Positions 1 through 6,436 are shown, counted from the stretch's first letter. The stretch: DNA of 12,940 bases from DAIMZM01 sp036733985 (GCA_036733985.1 DAIMZM010000072.1:1-12940), one strand, 5' to 3'. Numbers and translations are program-made. The notes: generated by a model from the sequence alone, not told the origin.

Positions 1-72
1 TACAACTTCCGCAAGAAGAAGATCCGCCCGATCAAGCCGGTACCCCAAAGCAAGGAGGAGGCCAGGCTATGA
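1..72 (+). CDS. C-terminal tail of upstream gene (probably amino-acid ABC transporter permease), partial
   Basis: The frame is open from base 1 and gives 23 residues ending in a TGA at 70-72. The tail is basic (N-F-R-K-K-K-I-R-P) and then charged, which is how the cytoplasmic end of a polar amino-acid ABC permease often looks. The TGA overlaps the ATG of the next gene (ATGA, 69-72), so the two are translationally coupled. The permease identity is inferred mainly from the downstream ATPase; too little of the protein is present to show a domain. Confidence 0.65.
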   Translation, partial: YNFRKKKIRPIKPVPQSKEEARL

Positions 73-809
73 ATCAGACTATCCTGCAAGTCAATCACCT
101 GTCCAAAAGTTTTGGCAGCAATACGGTGCTCAGGGATATTGATTTCACCGTCAACGCCAAGGATGTGACCAGCATCATCGGGGCTTCCGGCTCCGGCAAG
201 AGCACCCTGCTCCGCTGCATCAATCTGCTGGAAATCCCCAGCTCCGGCACGATCCTCTTTCATGGCGAGGATGTGCTGGCCAAAAATATGAACCCGGCGG
301 CCTACCGGGCCAAGGTGGGCATGGTTTTCCAGTCCTTCAATTTGTTCGACAACCTGAATGTGCTGGAGAACTGCGTCATCGGCCAAACCAAGGTGCTGAA
401 GAAGAACCGGGAAGAAGCTGTGGCCAACGCCATGAAATACCTGCGGCAGGTGGAGATGGATCCCTATATCAATGCCAAGCCCTGGCAGATGTCCGGCGGC
501 ATGAAGCAGCGGGCGGCCATTGCCCGGGCCCTGGCCATGGAGCCGGACCTGCTCCTCTTTGACGAGCCCACTTCCGCCCTGGATCCGCAAATGGTGGGCG
601 AGGTGCTCTCGGTCATGCGGGATCTGGCCAAATCCGGCACCACCATGCTGGTGGTCACCCATGAGATGGCCTTTGCCCGGGATGTGTCCAGCCAGGTGGT
701 GTTCATGAAAGACGGCGTCATCTGGGAAGCGGGCGGCCCGGAGCAGATCCTGGGCGCGCCGGAGCGGGCGGAGACCAGGGATTTCCTTTCCCGGTTCCGC
801 CATGGCTGA
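69..809 (+). CDS. Polar amino-acid ABC transporter ATP-binding protein (GlnQ/HisP/ArtM family)
   Basis: This is the cytoplasmic ATPase that powers uptake of a polar amino acid through the permease encoded just upstream. The 246 residues match the usual family length of about 240-250. Visible motifs are Walker A GASGSGKST (residues 38-46), the Q-loop glutamine (Q88, in VFQSFNLF), Walker B LLLFDEP (D165, E166), the D-loop SALDP and the switch histidine H198 in VVTHEM. The signature motif is MSGGMKQR (141-148) rather than the usual LSGGQ(Q/K)QR, so the signature Gln is Met. The start at 69 is fixed by an AAGGAGGAGG ribosome-binding site at 52-61 and by the ATGA overlap with the upstream stop. 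A terminator follows, so this is probably the last gene of its operon. The substrate (glutamine, arginine, cystine or other) cannot be told from the ATPase. Confidence 0.93.
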   Translation: MNQTILQVNHLSKSFGSNTVLRDIDFTVNAKDVTSIIGASGSGKSTLLRCINLLEIPSSGTILFHGEDVLAKNMNPAAYRAKVGMVFQSFNLFDNLNVLENCVIGQTKVLKKNREEAVANAMKYLRQVEMDPYINAKPWQMSGGMKQRAAIARALAMEPDLLLFDEPTSALDPQMVGEVLSVMRDLAKSGTTMLVVTHEMAFARDVSSQVVFMKDGVIWEAGGPEQILGAPERAETRDFLSRFRHG

Positions 810-868
810 TCTCCTGGCAAGCCGGAGCCTGGAGCTGCCCATCCCTGCCTAAACAATCACGGCAAAAT

Positions 869-906
869 AAAAGAGAGAAAGCCCGACTGGGTTTTCTCTC
901 TTTTTT
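869..906. terminator. Bidirectional intrinsic terminator between convergent genes
   Basis: A long hairpin has arms 869-884 and 889-904 around the loop GACT (885-888). The core is GCCC/GGGT, extended by complementary A/G-rich and T/C-rich arms. On the + strand it ends in TTTTTT (901-906). On the - strand the A-rich stretch at 864-872 reads as a T-rich tail. It lies between the ABC ATPase gene (ends 809) and the convergent coat gene (ends 931) and can serve both. Confidence 0.85.
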
Positions 907-930
907 GCGCTAATACCGGCTGCGGCCGGT

Positions 931-1398
931 TTAGCTATACATACCGTTGCAGGACATATAATCGTAGATCTTCTGGCCGTGCTCCTGCTCTTCCTTCTGG
1001 ATATGGTTCAGGGTATTCCGGGCAGCGGTATCCTTGAACTCAAAGATGCTGGTATCATAAACCGAGCTGACATGCTTTTCCGTGGACAAGGCGTCGGTAC
1101 AGAGATAATTGTCGCTCTGATAACCCTGCTGGTCGTTGCTGTAATCCGCTTTCTGGCTGGATTGGCCCTGCTGCTGTTGCTGGCCGCCTTGGGAACCGCC
1201 CATGGCCGGGGCGCTGCCGCTGGTGATCATCTGGTCGATGGTCTGCAGATGCTGCTGCTCTTTTGTCCCAAGCTCCTGGAACAGGGTTTTCAGCGGCTGG
1301 GCACAGGCCTGAGAAGAATATTTCTTATATTTTTCCACACAGGTCTGCTCATAGGTTTTCAAATCCTTTAACAACGTGTTTTCCTTTTCCGTGAACAA
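931..1398 (-). CDS. CotF-family spore coat protein
   Basis: This 155-residue, almost wholly helical protein resembles the Coat_F family, ferritin-like helical bundles found in the spore coat of endospore formers. An N-terminal helical pair (about 1-60, with QTCVEKY and KEQQHLQTIDQM) is joined by a Gln/Gly/Ser-rich linker (about 68-85, containing QQQQQ) to a C-terminal region (about 92-155). That region carries the pattern D-x-L-S-x-E-K followed by helices ending in KEEQEHGQKIYDYM. The start is TTG (1398-1396), chosen because GAGGAGG (complement of 1407-1413) sits 8 nt upstream and no ATG fits. The gene follows the ABC permease by 51 bp and ends at a terminator shared with the convergent ATPase gene. 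A forespore-type promoter and an RBS-overlapping hairpin precede it. Assignment to the family is firm; its place in the coat is not known. Confidence 0.85.
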   Translation of the reverse strand: MFTEKENTLLKDLKTYEQTCVEKYKKYSSQACAQPLKTLFQELGTKEQQHLQTIDQMITSGSAPAMGGSQGGQQQQQGQSSQKADYSNDQQGYQSDNYLCTDALSTEKHVSSVYDTSIFEFKDTAARNTLNHIQKEEQEHGQKIYDYMSCNGMYS

Positions 1399-1408
1399 TG
1401 AACTCGCC

Positions 1409-1426
1409 TCCTCAAGGTTTTGAGGA
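1409..1426 (-). promoter_or_regulatory. Perfect inverted repeat overlapping the coat gene ribosome-binding site
   Basis: TCCTCAA (1409-1415) and TTGAGGA (1420-1426) form a perfect 7-bp dyad with a 4-base loop. On the - strand transcript the downstream arm contains most of the GAGGAGG ribosome-binding site of the coat gene (1407-1413). A transcript entering from the ABC operon would contain both arms and could mask the site. One starting at about 1420 would lack the 5' arm. It could instead be a DNA operator. Confidence 0.5.
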
Positions 1427-1455
1427 TAGTATACGGAAAAACACCGCTATTATTC
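1427..1455 (-). promoter_or_regulatory. Candidate SigG/SigF-type sporulation promoter for the coat gene
   Basis: On the - strand, GAATA (complement of 1451-1455) fits the SigG -35 pattern GHATR. TATACTA (complement of 1427-1433) differs from the SigG -10 pattern CATnHTA only in the first base. The spacer is 17 nt. The -35 overlaps the stop codon of the upstream permease gene. Transcription would begin near 1420, about 20 nt before the TTG start. The match is by eye and short, but its position before a spore-coat gene supports it. Confidence 0.4.
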
Positions 1456-2736
1456 ATAACGCAGGGCTTCGATGGGATCCATTCTGGCCGCTTTATTGGC
1501 TGGATAATAGCCGAAAAACACGCCGATGGTCATGGAGAACAGCAGGGCGATGACAATGCTGTCCGCCGCGGCCTTGGCCGTATAGCCCAGCAGGCCCGCG
1601 CCGACCATGCCCATGGACACGCCCAGGATCACGCCGAACAGGCCGCCGATCAGGCAGATGATGATGGCCTCGGTGATAAACTGCATGCGGATGGAGCCAT
1701 TGGTGGCGCCCAGAGCCTTGCAGGTGCCGATTTCCCGGGTGCGCTCGGTGATGGAGACCAGCATGATATTCATCACGCCGATGCCGCCCACCAGCAGGGA
1801 AATGCCGGCAATGATGGAGATGGCCAGCTCAATGGTGGACATCATAGCGGTCAGCTCGCTCATCATCGATTCCATGCTGAAAGCGGTGATTTTAAAGTCA
1901 TTGTTCTTCCGGTAATAGCTGTTGAAAAAGCGCTCGGTTTTAGCGGAGAACGCTGTGGAATCCACGCCGGTATTGGTTACCACGGAAAAGCTCTGGAAAC
2001 CGGCGGTGCTGTGCAGCTGATCCCGGGCGGTTTTGGCCGGGATATAAACGGTGGTGGTGATATCCCGCTCAGGGCCCATGTAATACATCATGGCGTTTTG
2101 CACATATTCGTAAACGCCCACAATGGTATAGCTGTAATAAGCGTCTCCCAGCACCGCCTCGATCTGCTGGCCCAGGGCCGCCTGGGTATCCCCGTCATAA
2201 AGATTGTTCACCAGCTTATCGGAAACCACGGCCACCCGCTTGCCTTCCTGGTAATCCCGGACCGAAAGGTTGCGGCCGGCCAGCATATCCAGGTCGCTGG
2301 TGATAAAATAGCCGCTATTCACGCCCATGACCGCTACATTGGCATAAAGCTTGCCTTTTTCCACCTTGCCGTCGCCCAGGCTTTCGGCAATGGAAACCGC
2401 GTAGATCTCCTCGGGGAAGGCCTGGAGATAGCTGTTGATCATGGCGTCGGTGATATAATCCGCTTCCTCCGGGGCCTTGGTGCTGTAATACCAGGTATAG
2501 GCCTGGCCGGATTCATCCGTATCCTCATCCGGCTTCTGCTGCAGGGTCACGGTGATATTATTGGCCCCCAGGGACTGCATGGAATCGGACACCGCCGCGG
2601 ACACCGTATCCCCCAGGGTCATAATGGTGATCACCGCCGCGATGCCGATGATGATGCCCAGCATGGTCAGGAAAGAGCGCATCTTATTGGCCCGGAGGCC
2701 GGTAATGGCCAGGCTGATATTTTCCCAAAGCTGCAT
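1450..2736 (-). CDS. ABC transporter permease, MacB/FtsX type
   Basis: This 428-residue membrane subunit belongs to a MacAB-like (type VII, mechanotransmission) ABC system. TM1 is at about residues 21-43 (SFLTMLGIIIGIAAVITIM), followed by a large extracytoplasmic MacB_PCD domain (about 45-280). Three more TM segments lie at about 300-325, 353-382 and 390-412. The end is the FtsX-family signature PANKAARMDPIEALRYE. The ATG (2736-2734) overlaps the TGA of the ATPase gene by one base, so expression is coupled. It is the last gene of the operon, and no intrinsic terminator separates it from the coat gene. Such pumps export peptides, lipoproteins or antibiotics, or act in envelope signalling; the substrate here is unknown. 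Confidence 0.93.
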   Translation of the reverse strand: MQLWENISLAITGLRANKMRSFLTMLGIIIGIAAVITIMTLGDTVSAAVSDSMQSLGANNITVTLQQKPDEDTDESGQAYTWYYSTKAPEEADYITDAMINSYLQAFPEEIYAVSIAESLGDGKVEKGKLYANVAVMGVNSGYFITSDLDMLAGRNLSVRDYQEGKRVAVVSDKLVNNLYDGDTQAALGQQIEAVLGDAYYSYTIVGVYEYVQNAMMYYMGPERDITTTVYIPAKTARDQLHSTAGFQSFSVVTNTGVDSTAFSAKTERFFNSYYRKNNDFKITAFSMESMMSELTAMMSTIELAISIIAGISLLVGGIGVMNIMLVSITERTREIGTCKALGATNGSIRMQFITEAIIICLIGGLFGVILGVSMGMVGAGLLGYTAKAAADSIVIALLFSMTIGVFFGYYPANKAARMDPIEALRYE

Positions 2737-3446
2737 CAGGCCATCCCTCCCCTGGTTTCGCTGAGGATCTCGCCGTCATGCAGCGTGATGATGCGCTGGG
2801 TCTCCGCGGCCAGTTCCAGGGAATGGGTGATCAGCACCACGGTTTTTCCCTCAGCGTTCAATTGGTGAAAAATATCCATGATCAGCCGTCCGGTTTTGGA
2901 ATCCAGGGCGCCGGTGGGTTCATCCGCCAGCAGGATGGCCGGGTCATTGGCCATGGCCCGGGCAATGGCCACCCGCTGCTTTTGGCCGCCGGACAGCTCA
3001 TCCGGCTTATGCTGCATGCGGTCCGCCATTTCCAGCCGGGCCAGCAATTCCTTGGCCCTGGCCTGACGCCGGGCCGCCCCCAGCCCCGCATAAAGCATGG
3101 GCAGCTCCACATTTTTCAGGGCGGTGGAACGGGGGATCAGGTTATACGTCTGGAAGATGAAACCGATCTTGGCATTGCGGATCTGGGACAGGGCCCGGTC
3201 ATTGGCCGCGGCCACATCCACCCCGTCCAGCTCGTAGCTGCCGGAGCTGGGCCGGTCCAAAGCGCCGATCATATTCATCAGCGTGCTTTTGCCGGAGCCG
3301 GAGGCCCCCACCACAGCCAGGAATTCTCCCCGGTACACGTCCAGGTCAATGTTATTCAGCGCCAGCAGCTCATTGTCGCTGCCCGCGAAATAGCGCTTGG
3401 TAATGCCCCGCAGCTTGATGATGCGGTTATCTTGATTATCTGCCAT
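2736..3446 (-). CDS. ABC transporter ATP-binding protein, MacB/LolD type
   Basis: This 236-residue ATPase partners the following FtsX-type permease and the preceding adaptor. It has Walker A GASGSGKST (residues 47-55), a Q-loop in FIFQTYNLI, the canonical signature LSGGQKQR, Walker B ILLADEPTGALDS and the switch histidine in ITHS. The insert ERRFAG-like Tyr-Phe-Ala-Gly region and the LNNIDLDVYRGE strand are typical of the LolD/MacB branch. I chose the ATG at 3446 over a TTG two codons upstream (3452) because CGGAG lies 6 nt before the ATG but directly abuts the TTG. It starts 11 nt after the stop of the adaptor gene, and its TGA overlaps the permease ATG. Confidence 0.93.
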   Translation of the reverse strand: MADNQDNRIIKLRGITKRYFAGSDNELLALNNIDLDVYRGEFLAVVGASGSGKSTLMNMIGALDRPSSGSYELDGVDVAAANDRALSQIRNAKIGFIFQTYNLIPRSTALKNVELPMLYAGLGAARRQARAKELLARLEMADRMQHKPDELSGGQKQRVAIARAMANDPAILLADEPTGALDSKTGRLIMDIFHQLNAEGKTVVLITHSLELAAETQRIITLHDGEILSETRGGMA

Positions 3447-3457
3447 GCTCAACTCCG

Positions 3458-5227
3458 CTAAAACGCCATCATGGTGCTGATCGGATCCACATAACCGGAA
3501 TCCGGCAGCACAACCGCCAGGCCTTCTTTCAGGCCCGCGCCGCTGATCTCCACATAGTAGTCCCCTTCCACCCCCACGGTGACCGGGATGGCCCGCTGAT
3601 TGGCCGGTTCCGCCGGGGCCGCCCCCTCCTTGCCCGGCACGGCCTGGCCGGGGGCGGCTGCCTCTGCCGGCAAATCTTCCAGCACATAGACCACGGTATT
3701 GCCATCGCTATCGGTTTGCACCGCGTCATAGGGTACGGCAAGCACATTGGCGGTTTTGCTGACAATGATGCTGACCTTGGCGGACATGCCCAGGCGCAGC
3801 CGGTCGGTGGCGGTATCCACGGAAATTTTCACCTGATAGGTGATTTCCCCGGTCATGCTTTCCGTAGGCCGGGGGGCGATATAGATCACTTCCCCTTCCA
3901 GCTCCTGATCCCGGGTGGCGTCGGTTTTAAACAGGGCTTTCATACCCAGCTGCACATCGGCGATATCGTATTCGTCGATTTCCGCCACCACGACCAGAGC
4001 CGCCGTATCCTCAACCGTGACGATGGGGCCGCCGGCGTAGAGATCCCCGGCGGCAATATCCACCGCCGTAACCGTACCGGAAACCGGGGAGGCCAGCACA
4101 CCCTTGGCCAGCTGCTTGCTGTATGTATCCACCAGATCCGCGTAAGTCTGGCCGGCGGTGGAAGCGGAAAGCCGGGAATTGTCCAGGGCGGACTGGCTGC
4201 CGTCCACCGTGCTGTTCACGCTGGTTTGGGTATAATGATAGCTGTCGGCCGCTTTGCCATAAGCCTGCTCCGCCTGGTCCAGAGCCTTTTCCAAAGTCTT
4301 GGCTTCCGTCTCCTTGGCTTCCCGCTTGGCTTTGGCCTGGTCATAGTCGGCCTTGGCCGCGCTATAGGCGGCGCTGCGCTGGTCATAATCGGATTTCAGG
4401 GACAGATAGTCGCTTTCCGCGGCATTGGCCGCCAGCTGCCGGCGGCTCAGGGCTTCCAGGGCCTGGTTATAGGCGTCCCAGGCAGCCAGGGCTTCGGCGC
4501 TGGTTTGATCCGCGTAGCTTTCCGCCTCAGCCTTCAGGTTGGCAGCTTCGGCCTTCACCGCGCCCAGCTCGTTCTGGGCCCGGTTATAGGCATTGGCCGC
4601 GTCCTGATAATCATCCTCCACCGCCTGATATTTCCGCTCCGCCTTGTCATAATCCGCTTCCAGATCCGCCTCGTCCTCTTCCAGGTCAGCCAATTCCTGA
4701 TCTGCCTCGGCATAATCCGCCAGGGCGTCCTGATACTGATCAAAGGCATTGTCCAGATCCTTCCGGGCCGTGCTCAGCTGGTAATCCCGGCTGGTTTCCG
4801 CATCGCTGACCCCCCGCTGGGCATTGCCCACAGCCAGGGCGCTTTGGGAAGAGGCTACGCTGAGATTGATGCGGGCATTGGCCAGATCCGCGGCGATATC
4901 CTCCGTATCAAAGGTACAGATGGGCTGTCCCGCGCTGATTTGATCCCCCACCTCCACCACCACGGAGAGCACCTCCGCATTGATCAGGGTGGTTTTGATG
5001 GTTTTGCTGTTGTCGCTATCCACCAGGCCGGTAGCGGTGATGGAGCGGGTCAGATCCCGCCGCTCCACCAGGGCGGTTTCCACTGGGGAATCCAGAGCCT
5101 CCAGGGCCTGCCGCATCTGATGGCGGGCATAGAAAAACAGCCCGGCCAGCACAGCCAGGATAATCAGTAAAATGATCCATTTCTTCTTCCGGGATTTTGG
5201 CGATTGTTTGGAAGCGGTTTTTTTCAT
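3458..5227 (-). CDS. HlyD/MacA-type efflux adaptor with very long coiled-coil hairpin
   Basis: This is the membrane-fusion (adaptor) subunit of the ABC export operon, 589 residues. A basic N-terminus and one TM segment (about 17-35, WIILLIILAVLAGLFFYA) anchor it. The two lipoyl half-motifs are at about 85-115 (VVEVGDQISAGQPICTFD) and 385-415 (SPVSGTVTAVDIAAGDLYAG), followed by beta-barrel and membrane-proximal domains. Between the lipoyl halves lies about 230 residues of Ala/Asp/Glu/Lys/Gln-rich heptads with repeated D-Y-D/D-Y-Q units, a coiled-coil hairpin longer than that of MacA. This explains the length (usual family size about 350-450). A Pro/Ala/Glu-rich insert lies near 520-545. The start at 5227 is supported by AGGGGG 9 nt upstream; an in-frame extension to 5311 lacks one and delays the basic-TM start. 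First gene of the operon. Confidence 0.9.
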   Translation of the reverse strand: MKKTASKQSPKSRKKKWIILLIILAVLAGLFFYARHQMRQALEALDSPVETALVERRDLTRSITATGLVDSDNSKTIKTTLINAEVLSVVVEVGDQISAGQPICTFDTEDIAADLANARINLSVASSQSALAVGNAQRGVSDAETSRDYQLSTARKDLDNAFDQYQDALADYAEADQELADLEEDEADLEADYDKAERKYQAVEDDYQDAANAYNRAQNELGAVKAEAANLKAEAESYADQTSAEALAAWDAYNQALEALSRRQLAANAAESDYLSLKSDYDQRSAAYSAAKADYDQAKAKREAKETEAKTLEKALDQAEQAYGKAADSYHYTQTSVNSTVDGSQSALDNSRLSASTAGQTYADLVDTYSKQLAKGVLASPVSGTVTAVDIAAGDLYAGGPIVTVEDTAALVVVAEIDEYDIADVQLGMKALFKTDATRDQELEGEVIYIAPRPTESMTGEITYQVKISVDTATDRLRLGMSAKVSIIVSKTANVLAVPYDAVQTDSDGNTVVYVLEDLPAEAAAPGQAVPGKEGAAPAEPANQRAIPVTVGVEGDYYVEISGAGLKEGLAVVLPDSGYVDPISTMMAF

Positions 5228-5235
5228 CAGTGCTA

Positions 5236-5259
5236 TCCCCCTAAAACGGGGAGTCTCCC
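5236..5259 (-). promoter_or_regulatory. Mutually exclusive hairpins over the adaptor ribosome-binding site
   Basis: TCCCC (5236-5240) pairs with GGGGA (5248-5252), enclosing the adaptor gene's AGGGGG ribosome-binding site in the - strand transcript. The same GGGA (5249-5252) can instead pair with TCCC (5256-5259) in a 4-bp, 3-nt-loop stem. The two stems cannot form together, which is the geometry of a translational switch. Stems are short, so this may be coincidence in a GC-rich leader. Confidence 0.3.
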
Positions 5260-5347
5260 TTCTTTTCTTAACTGCTAAGCCACGGATAATAGGACTGACG
5301 GAAAGCAACAAGAGTTCCTTTTATTTTCCAGCCGCCAAGCCCATCTT

Positions 5348-5380
5348 ACTATAACGGATGAATATGAACCTTCTATGAAT
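5348..5380 (-). promoter_or_regulatory. Candidate promoter and direct-repeat regulator site for the ABC export operon
   Basis: On the - strand a -10-like TATAGT (complement of 5348-5353) lies about 120 nt before the adaptor start. Upstream of it the + strand sequence TATGAA occurs at 5363-5368 and again at 5374-5379, 11 bp apart, with a further ATGAAT at 5358-5363. No good -35 is present at 16-18 nt. A weak -35 with helically phased direct repeats is typical of promoters activated by OmpR-type response regulators. No regulator gene is in the window. Confidence 0.3.
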
Positions 5381-5421
5381 TACAGCGGCCTGGACGAAAA
5401 ATTTGCCCTGCCTCGGGCTGC

Positions 5422-5450
5422 TTGTCAAAGCGGTTGGTTTGGGGTAAAAT
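5422..5450 (+). promoter_or_regulatory. SigA-type promoter of the gluQ remnant and ArsR-type gene
   Basis: TTGTCA (5422-5427), a 17-nt spacer and TAAAAT (5445-5450) give five of six matches to each consensus hexamer with ideal spacing. A start near 5457 leaves a leader of about 27 nt with a CGGAGGA ribosome-binding site (5471-5477) before the ATG at 5484. The - strand has a perfect TTGACA over the same bases (5423-5428), but I see no good -10 for it. Confidence 0.65.
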
Positions 5451-5483
5451 AGAATTGATCTTTGCCAATCCGGAGGATAGGCT

Positions 5484-5952
5484 ATGGATAAGGCGCTTGT
5501 CCGGGGGCGTTTCGCCCCCAGCCCCAGCGGCAGGATGCATCTGGGCAATGCCTTCGCCGCCTTGCTGGCCTGGCTTTCCCTGCGCAGCCAAGGCGGGGAA
5601 CTGGTGCTGCGCATCGAAGATCTGGATCCCCAGCGCTGCTCCGGGGAAAAGGCGGCGCTGCTCCGGCAAGACCTGGCCTGGCTGGGCCTGGACTGGGACC
5701 GGCTATTGGCATATTCCCCTGCTGCTGGCCCCGGATGGGCGCAGGCTGAGCAAACGGGAAGGGGATCTGGATTTGGGCCGGCTCAGGCAGCAGGCCGGGC
5801 CGGAGCAGATCATCGGCTGGCTGGCCTGGGCGGCAGGTCTGCTGACCCAGGCGGAGGCCCTCTCTCCCCGGGAATTGCTGCCCGGCTTCAGCTGGAAAAA
5901 AATCCGCCGGGACGATATCGTCATCCCGGAGCGCTTCCCCTGGCAGGCCTGA
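5484..5952 (+). pseudogene. gluQ: Glutamyl-Q tRNA(Asp) synthetase, internally deleted and frameshifted
   Basis: The intact enzyme (about 300 residues) activates glutamate and attaches it to queuosine in tRNA(Asp). The first 72 codons are normal, with RFAPSPSGRMHLGN (residues 9-22, HIGH-type site) and LRIEDLDPQRC. At about 5697-5703 the sequence jumps to the C-terminal end in another frame: from 5701 it reads GYWHIPLLLAPDGRRLSKREG, containing the KMSKS-type LSKR, and runs to TGA at 5950-5952. Roughly 140 residues are absent, including the zinc-binding Cys region and the substrate-pocket motifs between WD and Y-x-H-I-P-L-L. The deletion is not a multiple of three. Promoter and ribosome-binding site are intact, so a truncated product may still be made. 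Conserved sequence on both sides argues for recent loss, or for an assembly artefact. Bacterial gluQ genes commonly stand alone, so the enzyme is probably dispensable. Confidence 0.85.
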
Positions 5953-6020
5953 TGCCCTTTTCCCAGCCAGGGAGCGGAGAACAGGGAAAAACAGGAACAG
6001 AAAGCCAAAGAGGACGAGCC

Positions 6021-6338
6021 ATGGAGGATCAGGAACTGAAAAGAAATCTGCCTGGGGAACCGTTCCTTACGGAAGTGGCGGATTTTTTCAAAGTCATGGG
6101 CGACCCCACCCGGGTGCGCATACTCTGGGCCCTGGATCAGGGGGAGATCTGCGTCTGCGAGCTGGCGGAACTGCTGGAGATGACGGTATCCGCCATTTCC
6201 CATCAACTGCAATCCCTGCGCGGGGCCAAGCTGGTAAAATCCCGCCGCCAGGGCAAACACATTTTCTATTCCCTGGACGACGAGCATGTGCGGGACGTCT
6301 TCGAAACCGCCATCCAGCACCTGGCCCATAAAAAATAG
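6021..6338 (+). CDS. ArsR/SmtB-family metal-sensing repressor with CzrA-type zinc/cobalt site
   Basis: This is a 105-residue winged-helix repressor that releases DNA on metal binding. The core starts at FFKVMGDPTRVRILWAL (22-38). The metal-box-like EICVCELAELL (42-52) has Cys44 and Cys46. A recognition helix about TVSAISHQLQSLRGAKLV (55-72) is followed by the wing RRQGKHIFYSL. The last helix carries D87-x-H89, then H100-x2-H103, the alpha-5 D-x-H-x10-H-x2-H pattern that binds Zn/Co in S. aureus CzrA; SmtB has Glu at the last position. Cys44/46 match half of a CadC-type alpha-3 site, but no N-terminal Cys pair exists. AGAGGA ends 6 nt before the ATG. The gene lies 68 bp after the gluQ remnant, in the frame of its 5' part. 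No efflux pump is adjacent, so its target is unknown. Confidence 0.92.
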   Translation: MEDQELKRNLPGEPFLTEVADFFKVMGDPTRVRILWALDQGEICVCELAELLEMTVSAISHQLQSLRGAKLVKSRRQGKHIFYSLDDEHVRDVFETAIQHLAHKK

Positions 6339-6375
6339 GCCGCGATTAAGGCCGGTTTATGCCCTAAGCCCTGCC

Positions 6376-6404
6376 GGGCCGGGGATTTTTGCCCGGGCCC
6401 TTTT
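6376..6404 (+). terminator. Upstream terminator-like hairpin after the ArsR-type gene
   Basis: GGGCC (6376-6380) pairs with GGCCC (6396-6400), and after one G-G mismatch GGG (6382-6384) pairs with CCC (6392-6394). TTTT (6401-6404) follows. The U-tract is short, so this is probably an auxiliary stem ahead of the stronger terminator just downstream. Confidence 0.45.
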
Positions 6405-6436
6405 GCCGCCAGCCGTTGAGAAGGGCGGCTTTTTTT
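6405..6436 (+). terminator. Intrinsic terminator of the ArsR-type gene
   Basis: GCCGCC (6405-6410) pairs with GGCGGC (6424-6429), followed by seven T (6430-6436). The T-run overlaps the stop codon of the convergent 6435-8882 gene. In the - direction there is no T-rich tail, so it does not end that gene's transcript. Confidence 0.8.

Noticed and set aside
802..852. A 16-codon ORF starting inside the end of the ABC ATPase gene
   Set aside because: No separate ribosome-binding site, no recognisable content and too short to support.
1420..2868. A 482-codon open frame antisense to the permease gene
   Set aside because: It mirrors the codon pattern of a clear MacB-type gene, is low in complexity (His/Gly/Asp/Ala-rich) and has no ribosome-binding site or recognisable domain.
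3716..5170. A 484-codon open frame antisense to the adaptor gene
   Set aside because: It is the complement of the repetitive coiled-coil region. Its Gly/Ile/Leu-rich translation is a by-product of that composition.
5400..5428. Perfect TTGACA on the - strand as -35 of the export operon promoter
   Set aside because: At 16-18 nt spacing only weak -10 sequences (such as CAAATT) are found, and the bases are already explained by the + strand TTGTCA promoter.
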